Below, piece after piece: positions 11,230 to 23,590 of a stretch of DNA of 64,000 bases. The translations under genes were made by a program, and so were the position numbers. The stretch covers positions 32,298,001-32,362,000 of the forward strand of contig CM063106.1 in assembly GCA_031841125.1 (NCBI GenBank). Direction: 5' to 3'. Each line of letters begins with the position of its first letter. The stretch's first letter is position 1. The notes below the pieces were generated by a model. It was not told where the DNA came from. It searched no databases and worked only from the letters and a program-made list of their open reading frames with translations. The DNA comes from Acanthococcus lagerstroemiae (Eukaryota > Arthropoda > Insecta > Hemiptera > Eriococcidae).

Positions 11230-11845
11230 CACATTGATATATAGGGATCGTTCGGGTTGCTTATTCCGGCAATTGCATAAAGCTTTTCATTTAGACCCGA
11301 TTTCAATGTCAAAATCAATTTCTGTTTTTAAACGGCTGACATTAATTTGGCATAAAAAATTCAGCAAAGTATAATATATAGGTCTTTTTTGGAATCGTTT
11401 AATTGGAATAATTGAATCAAATTCTTCATCGGGGACTGACATATAACGTCCCAAATTTTATATGTCACACAGGAAAGGGGCGGAATAATGGGAGTGGGAC
11501 ATTCTTTCCAAACACAGCGTTAGATTTTCATGTCGCCCCAATTTTAGCTCAAAAATCAACGTTTTACGCTTCAATTGACTGGCAAAATTGAGTTGATTTA
11601 GAAAAACATCAAAATACGGTTTTTGGATTCCAGAATTCAAGTATATCATTGCATTTAACATTCCCAATGAATACAAGCAAATTTTACTATGTAATATGGA
11701 GGTATTATCACAAACATCATTTAAAAGTTAGGATCAAGCAAAATCAAAGTTACTGGAAAAAAATCGAATTTCTTGGTCTTCTCTGCCACATTAGTGGATC
11801 AAATGGAAAATTCAGACTAACACAATTGAATAACTTTATAAATCG
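11230..11845. repeat. Weak satellite remnant, no gene
   Basis: Phrases such as 'agacccgatttcaatgtcaaaatcaat' and 'ttggaatcgtttaattgg' resemble the 10.4-kb satellite but are too diverged to number units. ORFs of 64-100 aa overlap on both strands and are not supported as genes. Confidence 0.35.
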
Positions 11846-13810
11846 AATAATGATGGTGATGATGATAATGATAAGGTTATCCAATCTTGAACTCTCAATT
11901 TCTTCCTATCTTGGGCGAGTTTTTTCATTTCCATATAACTCTTACATTTGACAACCTCGTTTGTCTGTTGAACATACAGGAATCTTTGTCAACCTACCCA
12001 ATTTTTTCCTTCCGCCCTTCTTTTTAGCAACAGTGATATTATTCCTGGGTGTCTTAAGTTATGCCCTATTACTTTATCTCTCCTCTTCAGACAACTCCGA
12101 AAATCCATTTTACCTCCTACTCTGTCAAGTACTTCCTCATTTCTTATCTTATCCGTCCATTTGATACTAAGTATCCACCTATAGCACCACATTTCAAAAG
12201 CTTCGATCCTTCTCTTCTCTAATTTTCCTATGGTCCAAGTTTCACATTCATACAAGACTACACTTCAAACATAATTGGGTTTCAAAAATAATCTTTTGAT
12301 TTCCAGATTTAGTTTTGATTTGGAAAGATTACTTTTTCGATAAAATGCTAATTTGGCTTGTGCTATTATGCTACTAATATCCCGTTTACTTCTTCCATCT
12401 TTTGCAGCAAAATTAGCTTACTTCCTCAAATTTTTCCTGACCAATTTTTATATTTAAGCTATCATGTTCAAATAGTTTTTCTTTTATTTGTTTTCATACG
12501 ATATTTTATACTCAAAATTTCTTCTATTCCATTTAAGAAGTTTTCCAAATCAATACTTCTTTCAGCTAATAAGGCAATATCATCCGCAAATATGAGTATC
12601 TTTACTCGCTCTCCATATATAGTAACCTGCTTAATTTTTTTTTTCTCCCATAGCCCACCTTACGTACAAATTAAATAATACTGGAGATAAGGAGCCTCCC
12701 TGTCTTACACCTTCTATTATATTAGCCTCCCCTATCTTTCCTTTTATTCTTAATGTAGCTTTCTGTCTTTTATATAAATTTAAAATAATTTGCCTTTATT
12801 TAAATTTGATTCCTATCTCTTTTATACGTATTATCCCATGTAATATTGTCAAGCAAGAGCTTTTTCAATATCAACGAATGCCTATGTATCCTGCTCCTTT
12901 TTGAGTTTTCCATCTACAATTAATCTCAAAGCTAACGCTGCTTCTCTAGTACTACTTTTTCTGAATCCAAACTCATCATCTCCTAGTTCTGCATCTATTA
13001 TATTCTCAATTCTCCTATAAATTATCCCAATTACTACTATTTTAGAAGACCAATTGCTCGATCATTTTCACACCTATCTGCTCCCGCTTTTTTTTGGTAT
13101 AGTTACAATAGCACTCTTTTTAAAATCCTCTGGTATTTCCCCTTTATCATAAATATAACATACAATTTGTACAATTTACCAAGTACATATTCTCCTAAGA
13201 TCTGCAATTTTAGCTGGTATCTCATCTACTCCTAGAGCCTTCCAATTTTTTAAATCTCTCAATGCTTCGTCAAATTCACCTCTTAAAATTGAGTCTCCTC
13301 TCTCATCTTCTTCCACATATACACTACCCACCTTTTCACTTTTCCTTCAGCTGCGTGAATAGGCTCTCCGTCATTTGCTATAGTACTTGCTTTCTTCCTT
13401 CTTTCTCCAAATTTCATTTGTGACATGTCATAAGACCCCACACCCCTTTACTCTTCAGACAGCGAGGAAGGTTTTCTCATGATAGGTCACATTGTTACTT
13501 TTCTATATGCCAAGTCTAGTTATCCTATTCATAAATTTTTCTATCTTATCACTTTTTTCTTTCACCCTTTCCCCCTTTATGCCTTTCTACATTCACTCTT
13601 TATTTCATTCCTTAACCTTTGATAAGCTAATCTACCTTGCCTATGTTTTTTATTCTTATACGAGTATATTCTTCGTTCATCCATCTTTCTGAGAATTTCC
13701 TCCTCCATCTATGGTTTTTTCTTTCTCTTAGTTTTACCCAGATTTTCTTTTGCTGATTTTAATATTCCGTCCTTTATTTTACCCTATTCTTCCTCCAAGC
13801 TTTTGAGAAA
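11846..13810 (-). mobile_element. Decayed non-LTR retrotransposon (endonuclease/RT type)
   Basis: On the minus strand, in order from the 13.8-kb side, these segments are legible in different frames: a linker-like 'PWMEEEILRKMDE' region (~13690-13720); 'DLKNWKALGVDEIPAKIADL' (~13203-13265); 'DDEFGFRKSSTREAALAL' (~12935-12990), an RT motif; 'EGVRQGGSLSPVLFNLYV' (12661-12714); the catalytic FADDIALLAE (12561-12590); and a C-terminal 'RRIEAFEMWCYR' region (~12165-12220). These match the endonuclease-reverse transcriptase of insect non-LTR elements. Many frameshifts and stops make it dead. The 3' end (11846) finishes in an ATC/ATA-rich tail, and the same 3' end appears at 62130-62237. Confidence 0.85.
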
Positions 13811-14060
13811 TCGAATACTGAATTCTAATTCTGATCCGGCACAAATTTGGGCCCCAACAATCCAACTTTTGTTTATCCTGAAGGTAGAGGGAGATCAAAA
13901 ATCTGATGCGATATTCGAAATCAGGGACCTAAAAACCCTTATTTCGATTCTGGGTTCAAATCTTTAAATCAATACAATGTTGCTCATTTCATGTCTAAAA
14001 TTTGGATTCTCGAGCTCAAATCAGGCCGGATTAAAAATCTAACGCGATATTCAAAATCAG
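13811..14060. repeat. Satellite block 2 (inverted orientation)
   Basis: Reverse-complement orientation of the 10.4-kb satellite. 'TGATCCGGCACAAATTTGGG', 'gatgcgatattcgaaatcag' (13898) and 'acgcgatattcaaaatcag' (14041) are about 140 bp apart. Confidence 0.65.
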
Positions 14061-17000
14061 CAACCAAAGGAACCCCTATTTTGACCGTTGCTTGGTTAAG
14101 CTAGATAAAGAGTTATTTTACACTTATTTAAAGTATAACTTATTCTACCTATTTACACTCATCAAAAATAATGGGCCCCTCCCACGATTGTGGAAGATCA
14201 AGTCATTATATTCTGAAACGACCATTATCGTGGCTGTCCGTTGTGTTTTCATGAACTTCATAATGTTTTACAGTTTTTCATTCCATATTGTGGACACACT
14301 GATTCGGGAATATTGTCACAGAACTTTGTCGGAATAAGTTGACAACACCAATGACGTGTTTTCTCATTTGATGCTCAGAGTAGCCGATTTACAAAATCAG
14401 TCCTCGGTTGTTTCATTCTTCCGTGTTATTAATTTTAAACCGCAGTCAAAATACAAATTCACGCACATTAAATTTTCGGAATCGATAAAAAATCAATATG
14501 ACGAGTTCTTATTGACTCAATTCGGTCTGCCTTAAAAACTTAGCTTTTTCCATTCAAATATATATCGCCAAAATTTAAGGAATTTGGGTGAACATGTTTC
14601 AATGAACCCATCGTCGTGGCCTTCTTTCTCGAATTTCAAAACTGCAATAAATTTAATATGAGTTGAATCCTCTTATCCGTAGTACGTCTCATCATATTCA
14701 AGTATTCAGCACTGATTTAGAACCCCTCTAAGACGCTTCCAATTTTGTGAGATTTGCCCTATGATCGTAGCCGGTTTTTGTCCATCGTCGTGCCTATATT
14801 GCTATTCATTCTACAGGGATTGAATGCATATTAATGTCTCCAGGTGGTACATAACTTTCAATTCTTCAAAAAAATAGGACGAAAAAAAGGTGAATAATCA
14901 CAATTGGTGATAATTACTTACTTATAAAACTGTGATACAATTTTACCAGCGGTTGGATCGCGAAGCGACCAGAGGAAGAGCTCCTAAATTAGGACTAAAA
15001 GACCGCAAAGACTTTACATATTTTCAAAGGGCTGCGAAAACGTCTGTAGAAAACTTGCATTGCGTCATTCGGAATAATTTAATCGCACGTTACCTTGCCT
15101 GATTATTTTGAAAATACTTACCAACTTCAACACACCTTCGACCGAAGTGAACAACTTTTAATCCTGTAACACAGAAAATAAATATCAATTTAATGTTTGC
15201 TTACTGTATCTAACAAATTAAAATACTTTTCAAAACTTTTGGAAAGTTTTATCAAGGGTGAAAATGTTGATTCAACTCTTCTGAAACAGTTGACGAAAAG
15301 CGAAATGCTCCTCGAAGCAACGTTAATGAAAACGTAAGTAGTTAGCACGTATTTCCTTTTGTATAGTACATAAGTTGACATTGAGGTAACATGACCGCTG
15401 AATGAAGCTGAATTTTGTAAGGGAAACCCCATGATTAAATATGTTCGTGTCGATTTCAATTCACAAGGTTTCTTGTGCTATCATTTCAATTTTAAAGACG
15501 TAGGCAGTCAAGATTTTTTTAGTTGATTGCCATTTGGTGGCCTATTCAGTTTTTGACTAAAAGTAGACCAGGCAATGGCACCTTGATGGCATTTTGTCCC
15601 AAACAATTAGCATCTACAGAGAGTATGTAAACGGTAAGGCAATGTTGGCCACTAAATGGAGTTTGATCTTACAGAACTGATAAAATTACGGGCACGAAAA
15701 GTAACTAAAAGGCTACTAAATGGAATCGAAATCTCAGTAATTAATAGGTCAAAGAAGGCAACCTTTCGTCTGTCATTTCAATCGGAAAAATATAGACACA
15801 GTTATTTTTGTGCGAAACAAAATACTCGCATGAATTACTTGTAATTGAACTATTTGAACATAAACAGACTCAGGGGTCTCGGTAGCACTAGCCCACAGAA
15901 ACCCCTATCTCCCTCCCAATGCCGTACCACTAAAATTCGCTTATGAGAATATCACGGGCACTTGTTTTTCGAAAATTCACAAACCATACATTAACAGTTC
16001 ACTAATGAAGCGTCCTCAAAGTTAATTTTCGAAATAAAACAGTGCTTCATTTTAATAATTTTCTATTTTTTAGCTGGGTTTCATTTATTGAAATTTTCTT
16101 AACGTTTTCAACATTGTTCGATGGTGAGCTATAACTTTCCAAACTAGAATCAAATTTTCAGTTGCTATGGAATCCTGCATCCCCCCCCCCCCGATAGACT
16201 CATTTTTGTATTTTACCGTTTGTAATTTACGCGTCAGTTTACTTCAATGGCACATTTAAGTAAGAGTACAATATTACTTAGATTATCGATCATGGGTAGA
16301 AATAAATTTTTCTGTTATCTTTATAAGTTCTCGTTGTAAACATAATGGCCGGTAATTTTCAAAGGTTACAGTTTCCTACATGTATAAACCTTCCACCGAG
16401 GAGAGTTTTCACGTTTTCTTTTCGTTAGGTTTGGTACTTATTTCAATCTTTGTCAACAATAGGCCTGATTTATACTTTGTACAATGATGTCCTAACGATT
16501 GTCATGCTGCGCAACTTTTTCTGAACGTAAATCAAGAATTTGGGGTACATTTGATGTAGAGGCGGCGTATGTAACGGAGATGTCCATCGATCGGGTACAA
16601 AGTAGAGGTTAGGTTATATCTGCGTAGTGTGTACTGTGTAGCTACAAAGATATAACCGTATCTTCGACGTCAAACAAGGCGGAAAACTCGGGATGAAGGC
16701 GGTAACTGAGTAAGATTAAGGAGAAAAGGGTTAATATCTGAGCGGGTGACGCGAACGGGTACAGGAAAATACGACGTGGGAAGCGGCCGAATGGTGTAAT
16801 TTTTCAAAAGGTACCCTTCTGTACGAGCTCGAAAATGTGAAATCATTAATAAAATTTGGAATAAGTTGATGTACGTAAACTGATATTGTCATCATTAAGT
16901 CTGCCATGTCGAAATTCCTATTCGTAGGTGAATGTTAAATTTTGTTGGAAGCAGAAAATTGTATATAATTTTTAAGGGCTTTGAACTTCGATACCGTAAC

Positions 17001-17229
17001 ATCGTACGATCCACCCATCTTCGAAATGTTTCGCATGTTCGCAATTTTCGATAAAATTCCCTGCATGCGCTACAGAGGATGAACGGTCAGTTTTAACAAT
17101 GAGCATTATACACGGGGCTTAATTTCACATTTTTTGTGAGAAACTATAAATCTCTTCCTCTCCCTTCCCTGTTCCCAAAGACAGAAAGAGGCGGACGTTT
17201 CAGGTATCATCAACTTTTGGATTTGGTAA
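14061..17229. other. Non-coding, no recognised gene
   Basis: Short ORFs (at most 89 aa) at 14092, 15190 and 15656 have no recognisable domain. A 12-C tract lies at 16181-16192. 16540-16800 is purine-rich and richer in CpG than its surroundings, with no long ORF; I could not explain it. Confidence 0.45.
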
Positions 17230-17560
17230 TTAAGAGTTGATCGAGCTCCGGATTTCAAAAATTTCAGCCCCAATTCAAGGCTCATCTTTTAAATTTTACT
17301 CTTGATATAGACGAAATAGACTTGTAATGGAGAACAGAATTCAGTATCTATTGAAATACGGTTTCTTAGCTCACTGATTTCCAAAACTGCATGTCATAGA
17401 CCTCAATTTCAGCCTTCAAGATGTAAACTTTGCCCTTGAAATTAGAAAAATAGATTTGATTGGGAAAATTGAACGAAGAATCTAGACAGGTACTTTTGAG
17501 TCATTTGTTACGAATATTCAATTAGATTTTTGATAGACTAATTCAGACTCCCAAATCATA
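17230..17560. repeat. Satellite block 3
   Basis: Degenerate copies of the same unit: '..gagctccggatttcaaaaatttcagcccc', '..cactgatttccaaaactgcatgtcatagacctcaatttcagcc', '..acgaatattcaattagatttttgatagac'. Spacing is roughly 125-150 bp. Confidence 0.5.
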
Positions 17561-17818
17561 TAACGTCGACCTTGAAAAGCTGGGCTGGTCTAAAGTGTTC
17601 GACCCTCCGAACATTCGACACCTGATTGACATAATTAGGCAGTTCGTGAACTTTTTTTTTTAGTTTATTATAGGTAATTTGGAAATTTTATAACATTTCA
17701 GTCATTATTTACTAAACGCTCGAGGAAGTCGGAAAATTCTGTGACGTAGCTGAGAATATATAAATAAGATAATAAGTTTTCCCCCTGCTTTGCAATTGAC
17801 ATTTTTAAAATCTTAGCT

Positions 17819-18082
17819 GGAATTTTTGGTATCCCCCCCCCTCCTCCACCGAGAAAATGTTTTTAGTGCCGGCCCTGTTCAAAGGACGAAATTGGCTTAG
17901 ACTTGCAAAATCAAACAAAGTGTTACAATATCTATACAATGGTGATGACCGGAATCTTTGGTATCCCCCCTCTCCTCCACCGAGAAATTGTTTTTAGTGC
18001 CGGCCCTGTTCAAAGGACGAAATTGGCTTGGACTTGCAAAATCAAACAAAGTGTTACAATATACAATGGTGATGACCCTGAC
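17819..18082. repeat. Tandem duplication, 132-bp unit
   Basis: Two nearly identical units start at 17819 and 17951 (GGAATTTTTGGTATCCCCCC / GGAATCTTTGGTATCCCCCC). Each contains 'agtgccggccctgttcaaagg' and 'gtgttacaatatctatacaatggtgatgacc'. GTGCCGGCCCTG followed by TTCAAAGG looks like a hAT right terminus plus target site, but no left end was found. ORFs of 66-75 aa here are by-products of the duplication. Confidence 0.85.
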
Positions 18083-18360
18083 GGGCGAAAAGGACATACG
18101 TTCACCTCTTAGAAAAATTTCGTTTCTTTCGAGCCGTTATATTGAAAAAATTATATTTTTCAGCCCCTCTGACCCTGAGGCCTGAGTGCGAGTGATTCTG
18201 TTCTAACGAAGTAATTTTCCAAACGAGCCCCATGAAAAATTTCCCCCGTGCCCCAATTTCCTCTCTATGGCCCTGTCAATTTCTATCCCTGGTTTTCGAT
18301 ATTTTGAAAGTTATCGTGTAAAATTCGTATCACGCCAATTTTTTCTATTTTCTTTGGTCC

Positions 18361-20122
18361 TTGGGCCCAGTTTTCTGGCACATCAGTATTTCCTTGAGGG
18401 AGTTTCACCTATTATGAAACACATTTTTCAATAATAACGATAATTTTTCTATTTTAATATTAAAACTCAGAAGGAATAAGATGAACGAAAATCACGCTCA
18501 ATATTATTCGTGTTTGTGATAACAACATTTCACCATACGTTTGATAAGAATACATGTAAACAAACCAGAAGCGTAAAAGCCTAATTGAGATAAAAACCTG
18601 CACTAGAGTGCGCTGTAAAATCACCTGTGCGGGTGTTGGCGGGGGAAATGAAAGGGAGATCATGTAAACTTTTGAATAAAAAAATCTCTATGATCACCCA
18701 TTCATACCACTGATAAGACGCAATCCTGCCAATATTTGCAAGTGTAAGCTCTTTTATGAAAGGGACCTGGCAACACTGGTCTCGCGTTTTGCTCAGATGC
18801 GACACATGAAAGCTGATTTCTGTATTTTTAAAGACGACCCGCGTCTGATTAGTAATATTCAAAAACCTTCTCAATAGGAGATTATCTACGTCAAACGTTA
18901 TTTTGCCGACAATAACATTTCTACAAAAAATTATTTAGATGTAAACAAACCAGAAGTGTATAGTCCGTTCCAGATAACAGTATCAAAAACTCTGAGACAG
19001 ACCACAGACTAATATGTTCACGAGTTCAATTTTGCAACCAATCACGTATCACTTCCTGAGAACGTGCTGCGTCTTTAACGCGTTCAGTGTGAATTTCTCA
19101 CTTCCCTTTTCCCCTGTGATGCCGCCACGTCTATGGGTTTTTGATAGTCTTATCTGGAATGGACTATAAAAGCCTAATTGGGATAAAAACCTGCACTAGA
19201 GTGCGCTGCAAAATCACCTGTGCGGGTGTTAGCGGGGGAAAATGAAAGGGTGATCATGTATACTTTTGAATAGAAAAATCTCCATGATCACCCATTCATA
19301 CCACTGATAAGATGCAATCCTGCCAACATTTGCAAGTGTAAGCTCCTGTGTATCCATGTGACACAACGAAATTAATGTCATTTTATCTTCCAGGCTTCCA
19401 CCCATTGAGTATCTGATTATTAAAAATATGTACGTATATGTAAAACAAGTTTTAAAAAAAGTCGTTTATAATTTTATAAAATTCCACGAAAAATTATGTG
19501 ATCTCATGAATTTTTTTCGTGAAATCTCAAGAATTTTTAGGAAAGGGACCTGGCAACACTGGTCTCGCGTTTTGTTGAGACGCGACACATGAACGCTGAT
19601 TTCTGTGTTTTTAAAGACGACCCACGTCTGATTAGTAATATTCAATAACCTTTTCAAGAGGAGATTATCTGTGTCAAACGTTATTTTGCCGACAATAACA
19701 TTTCTACAAAAATTATTTGACAGAATTATACAAACAAAAAGTTGCATTTAAAAAGACCTACATGAATTATATAGTACCATTTGTGTATTTGCATGTTCCT
19801 CATCCACATGCGAAACTACATTCAGCGTTTCAAATAGAATTCTTACTCCCTTCATACAAAGCATGTTAGTTGGAAAGGAGTCGAATCTTACTGTACTTTC
19901 ATATGAAAAGAACAGAACAGGAAAAATTGAAGTGGAAAATTTCTTACGTGAATTTCAAAAACGATCGCGACGTTTACAATTATATTAATTGTAAGTTTCA
20001 TTCTGTTGGGTGTAATTTTTACAAAAATATATAAACATACCTAATTACTTTCGAGAAAAAATTTTTGGAGGGGGGGGGAGTTGGAAAAGTTGCCTTTTCA
20101 CAAATGATGGGCTGGCTACGGG
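18361..20122 (-). repeat. Rearranged copy of the 29-31.5-kb block (copy A)
   Basis: On the minus strand this matches 29048-31480 on the plus strand. It contains the right flank and the left terminus of the hAT element found intact at 30847-32228; the terminus reads GGACCTGGCAACACTG before GTCTCGCG at about 18770 and 19551. The hAT-interior-plus-flank unit is present twice (18540-18938 and 18939-19700), so a partial tandem duplication occurred. A TA-flanked MITE (18961-19166) sits in the second unit. The copy lacks the 1.2-kb element at 29401-30618 and so records its empty site at about 19775-19800. ORFs of 67-97 aa are antisense reads of these repeats. Confidence 0.8.
18961..19166. mobile_element. 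206-bp MITE with TA duplication
   Basis: Ends TAGTCCGTTCCAGATAACAG and, inverted, TAGTCCATTCCAGATAAGAC extend over about 30 bp with few mismatches. Flanking TA lies at 18959-18960 and 19167-19168. The paralogous block at 31210-31225 reads straight through as AAAAGTGT... without the insert, giving an empty site. A TA duplication is typical of Tc1/mariner-like MITEs. No ORF. Confidence 0.88.
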
Positions 20123-23100
20123 CCTGAGTCGTTTCAAAATATGAGATGTCCGACTGATGACTTACGTTTTGAATTACACACTAATTACCTAATATAATTT
20201 TGTGGCCTGCTATATTTCGAACATTATTAAAAGCATACATTTTTGAACCTACATGCACTGCTGTTTTCATTTAGTCGTAATTTTCTTTAAATTTGTGTGA
20301 ATTCATAAGTGGTAGCATACAATGGAAGAGAAAGTAACAGAATTGCAAGAACGGTTTTCAAATGTCGTTAATACATGTACCGGGGGTGAGAAAGAGCGAA
20401 ATTCGTCACAAAACGTGTTTTCCGCGGCTGCCGAACAACATGCAACCACACAGCACTTCACTTGGTGGTACAGCCAGCTTCAACGTTATATTATTACAGA
20501 TTAACTATGCGTTTTAGGAGGAAAATGTAAAGAACCATCTTTGTAGGGAATTTTATGATGAATAATTTATTACTCTTCATATTTTTTCATATCACACGTT
20601 ATTATCGAGTTAAGCGAAAAACTGAAATTTGGACGTTGTTGCCCCCTGTGGATGCGGACTGACTTGAGGTAGGGATTGTGCATTTTCACCTCATATTTTG
20701 GAGACCAGTACCTATACAATCCTAAAGAGAAACCTTTGATTACTTTTTTTTCCCTTTCAAAACACATAACTTCACTGGGCTATGCGGTTTGCGAGGATTT
20801 TTATGCATTTTACAACCCCAACGCCAAGAACTTTGCAAAAAAAAATGTTATACTTGAACAATTTTTTCAATTTCTACTATTTTAGGGTCTTTGCATTACA
20901 AAATCGCTACGTTTTTCACTGTTTTTATTTTTATTCCCGAATTCTCATGAAGTTTTTACTGTTTATTGGCTATTTAGAGGTACTTAACCCATAACTTAAT
21001 TTTTTTTAAATGTTCATTTTTAAAGGTTTTGAGATTCAAAATAACTTTTACTAATATTTATTGCGAGATTTTTCTAACTTGATAGGAAAGGACCTTAATT
21101 TGCTCTTGGATCAAGTCTTTTATTTTCAAAGGATGTCCCAGAGTTGTGCTAGTTCTATGAACATTAATACTTATATCCTCTCACAACGGATTTTGTACGG
21201 TTATTTTGCGCCTGATTCCAATGAAAATTGGTGATACATCTCAGTTTCCTCTTACTTTTAAGAAATAAATTTTTAACCAAAAATAATACTAGATCGTCTT
21301 GCTCGGAAATTTTCGTCTGCCCCGTGTCGATTTGAGTTCCCGTTCAAAGCGGGGGATTATCTTTCTACACCCTGTATGCGTTTAGAAATCCTCTACACTA
21401 TCTTCTACTCCTACGTTTTCTATAATAGGAAGCCATTACGACGCTGAAATAGCTTTTCGTGAAAATAAACTTCAGGCTATTTCCTTTTATCCATTTTTCG
21501 AACGCTTTCTCTTCGTTAATTATCTTTTCGTTGGGGAGGAGAGGGGGAGATGATTTCTACGAAATTGTCTCGCAAATGTTCATCTGTCGTATTTTTCCTC
21601 TGTAAATAAAACGACTATTTATTTATTTTAAAATAGGCATCTATTTCTTCTTAATTCCTTTTGATTATTTTGTCGTATTGTTGGATCGTTTCCTTCGGCT
21701 ATATAACTATAATTAAAACATTCAAAAAAATTTTATGGGCATTTGTTGAAACTCGATTACTTCTAAAAGCTTTTTGATAATGGATGAATTCACGCTTGAA
21801 GTTTCATTTTTGAGAGAGCTGCCTGAGCATTAAGTAATAACGACGCAGCCCATTAAAGAATTGAAACAAAAAGCTGGCTGATGTTCAATTCATCTCATTC
21901 AAATTGCACATAACTTCTTGTGGGAAAATCACGTTTTAGTGCCCGATCGGAGCAAGCTTGGGTATGAAAAGATTACTTTCAATTTCGTGTAGACGATGCG
22001 TGACATGTTCTGATCGTGGCTTGAGACGAACATTAACAACACACATAAATCTTCATTATAAATGAATCTTTTTTACGTCAACCGTATGGATTTGGGATGC
22101 ATCTAGCGTCTCGGCGTTAAGTTTGTTTTCTGAATTAATAATAAAAGAAGAAGAACAAAAAGTAAAGATTGAAAAAACTGTTGCTAGTAAAATATCTGAG
22201 CCGTTTTAAGTTAATAACGTTTCTCTTGGGACGGTGAATCTCTTTATCAAGTGAAACTTGTTTCTCACTGCTTTTTTCTTCTATCCAAAATCTGAACCGT
22301 TTTCCGTTGCGGAGACGGGATTCGACCGCGAGATCATTTAACCCGAAGTAGGTATTTGGAAAAAAGCATTTGAGTGAAAACAAATTGAGGTTAATCGATG
22401 CAGAAGACTTAGTACTCGTAGATAGTTAATGGGTTGTAGATGGCTATTTAACCGAGGGATATTTTGGAAGGCTTAAGCCATGTACGCGATCAAGGAGATG
22501 GCAGACTGACAACAAATCAAAACGGTGAACAGGGACCTCACGAGACTTTTCCAAGCCACTGAAGGAGAAGAGGAAATACAGAGCTTCAATTTGTCGAATG
22601 CTATTTCGAACATTCCTAAATATAAATCTCACATCTGTGCTCAGAGGTTGAAGTAAACCCAAAGTAGAATCCAAAATTAGAAAAGCCGGATCCTGAATCA
22701 AACGTCTTCGAATTATTTTAAATAATACATGATACATATTTTTTATTTTCAGGATACAGTAGACTTTTTGATTTTGTTAGCTATAGAATCCATTTTAACA
22801 TTTTGTTTTCTATAAAAGAAGAAAAAATAAACAATTCATCAGTTAGGAATGCTGATCAGTATACACTGAAGGCCATTGGGAATCCGAATGGAGCTTCACC
22901 CCATTGAGAGAGGAGGGATTGGAGTTGTCTTCCAAATATGACCATTCTTTGATAAGTCGATAAATATTGATTTTATCCGAAAATGTTACAGGTAAAAAAT
23001 ATTCTTTACTTAATTTCACTTCAGGAAGGTCCTTTGAAAATCTCCCGTAATTACCTCAGAGAAATCTTAAAGGGGGAGGTAAAAATGACTTTCCATGCTA

Positions 23101-23352
23101 CCATATATGCATGAATACAACCCCTATGGAAGAAATCGAAATCGTGGAAGTCTTATCATCTCCCCAATGTCGTAAAATACTATGAGCAGCGAGGTTGCTG
23201 ATTACTCCCAAACTCGTCTATTTTTTCCTCCCCCTTCCTCTCAGTCCAGAGAACTTGTGTTTTTCCATGTCTCATTAACGTCTGTAATCACTAGAACTTT
23301 TAAAACGTTCCTTTCATCTAACCGAAGATGAACCGTCTGTGGGGGTTTGAAA
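20123..23352. other. Non-coding, no recognised gene
   Basis: A 60-aa ORF at 20322-20504 (+) has a clean start and stop but no recognisable domain or splice context. 21340-21380 ends in CTACACCCTGTA, a common end for insect MITEs, without a partner. 22312-22335 contains a GGTCGAATCCCG-like B box on the minus strand without a tRNA fold or a convincing A box. A 97-aa ORF at 22444-22737 (-) is unrecognised. Confidence 0.45.
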
Positions 23353-23590
23353 CATGGGCGCAGCCAACGAGGGACCAGGGAGGGGGCAATTGCCCCCTGG
23401 ATTTTGACCAGTGCTCACAAGATTATTTTCGAATATTTAAAGCCAACTGAATAAAATTCGCAGAAAATAAGATGTGCCTAGAGGCCTAGACGAAATTCAA
23501 TTTGATTTGTGGAAAATTTCTTCAGACATCCTGCGAAGAAATGAGTAAGATACGACAAGAATTTTGATGAAACTAGGAGGCTTCGACCCC
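23353..23590. repeat. Dispersed repeat beginning CATGGGCGCAGCC
   Basis: Starts CATGGGCGCAGCCAACGAGG, followed by a small palindrome around GGGGGCAATTGCCCCC. Its end resembles that of the MITE at 49768 (CATAGGCGCAACC), which suggests a related hAT-type terminus. The right border is not resolved. Confidence 0.4.

Noticed and set aside
20322..20504. A 60-aa ORF starting MEEKVTELQERF as a small gene
   Set aside because: It begins like a coiled coil, but there is no further support: no recognised domain, no splice signals and a length within chance expectation.
22310..22340. tRNA or tRNA-SINE on the minus strand from a GGTCGAATCCCG word
   Set aside because: No acceptor stem, no A box at the right distance and no cloverleaf could be formed by eye.
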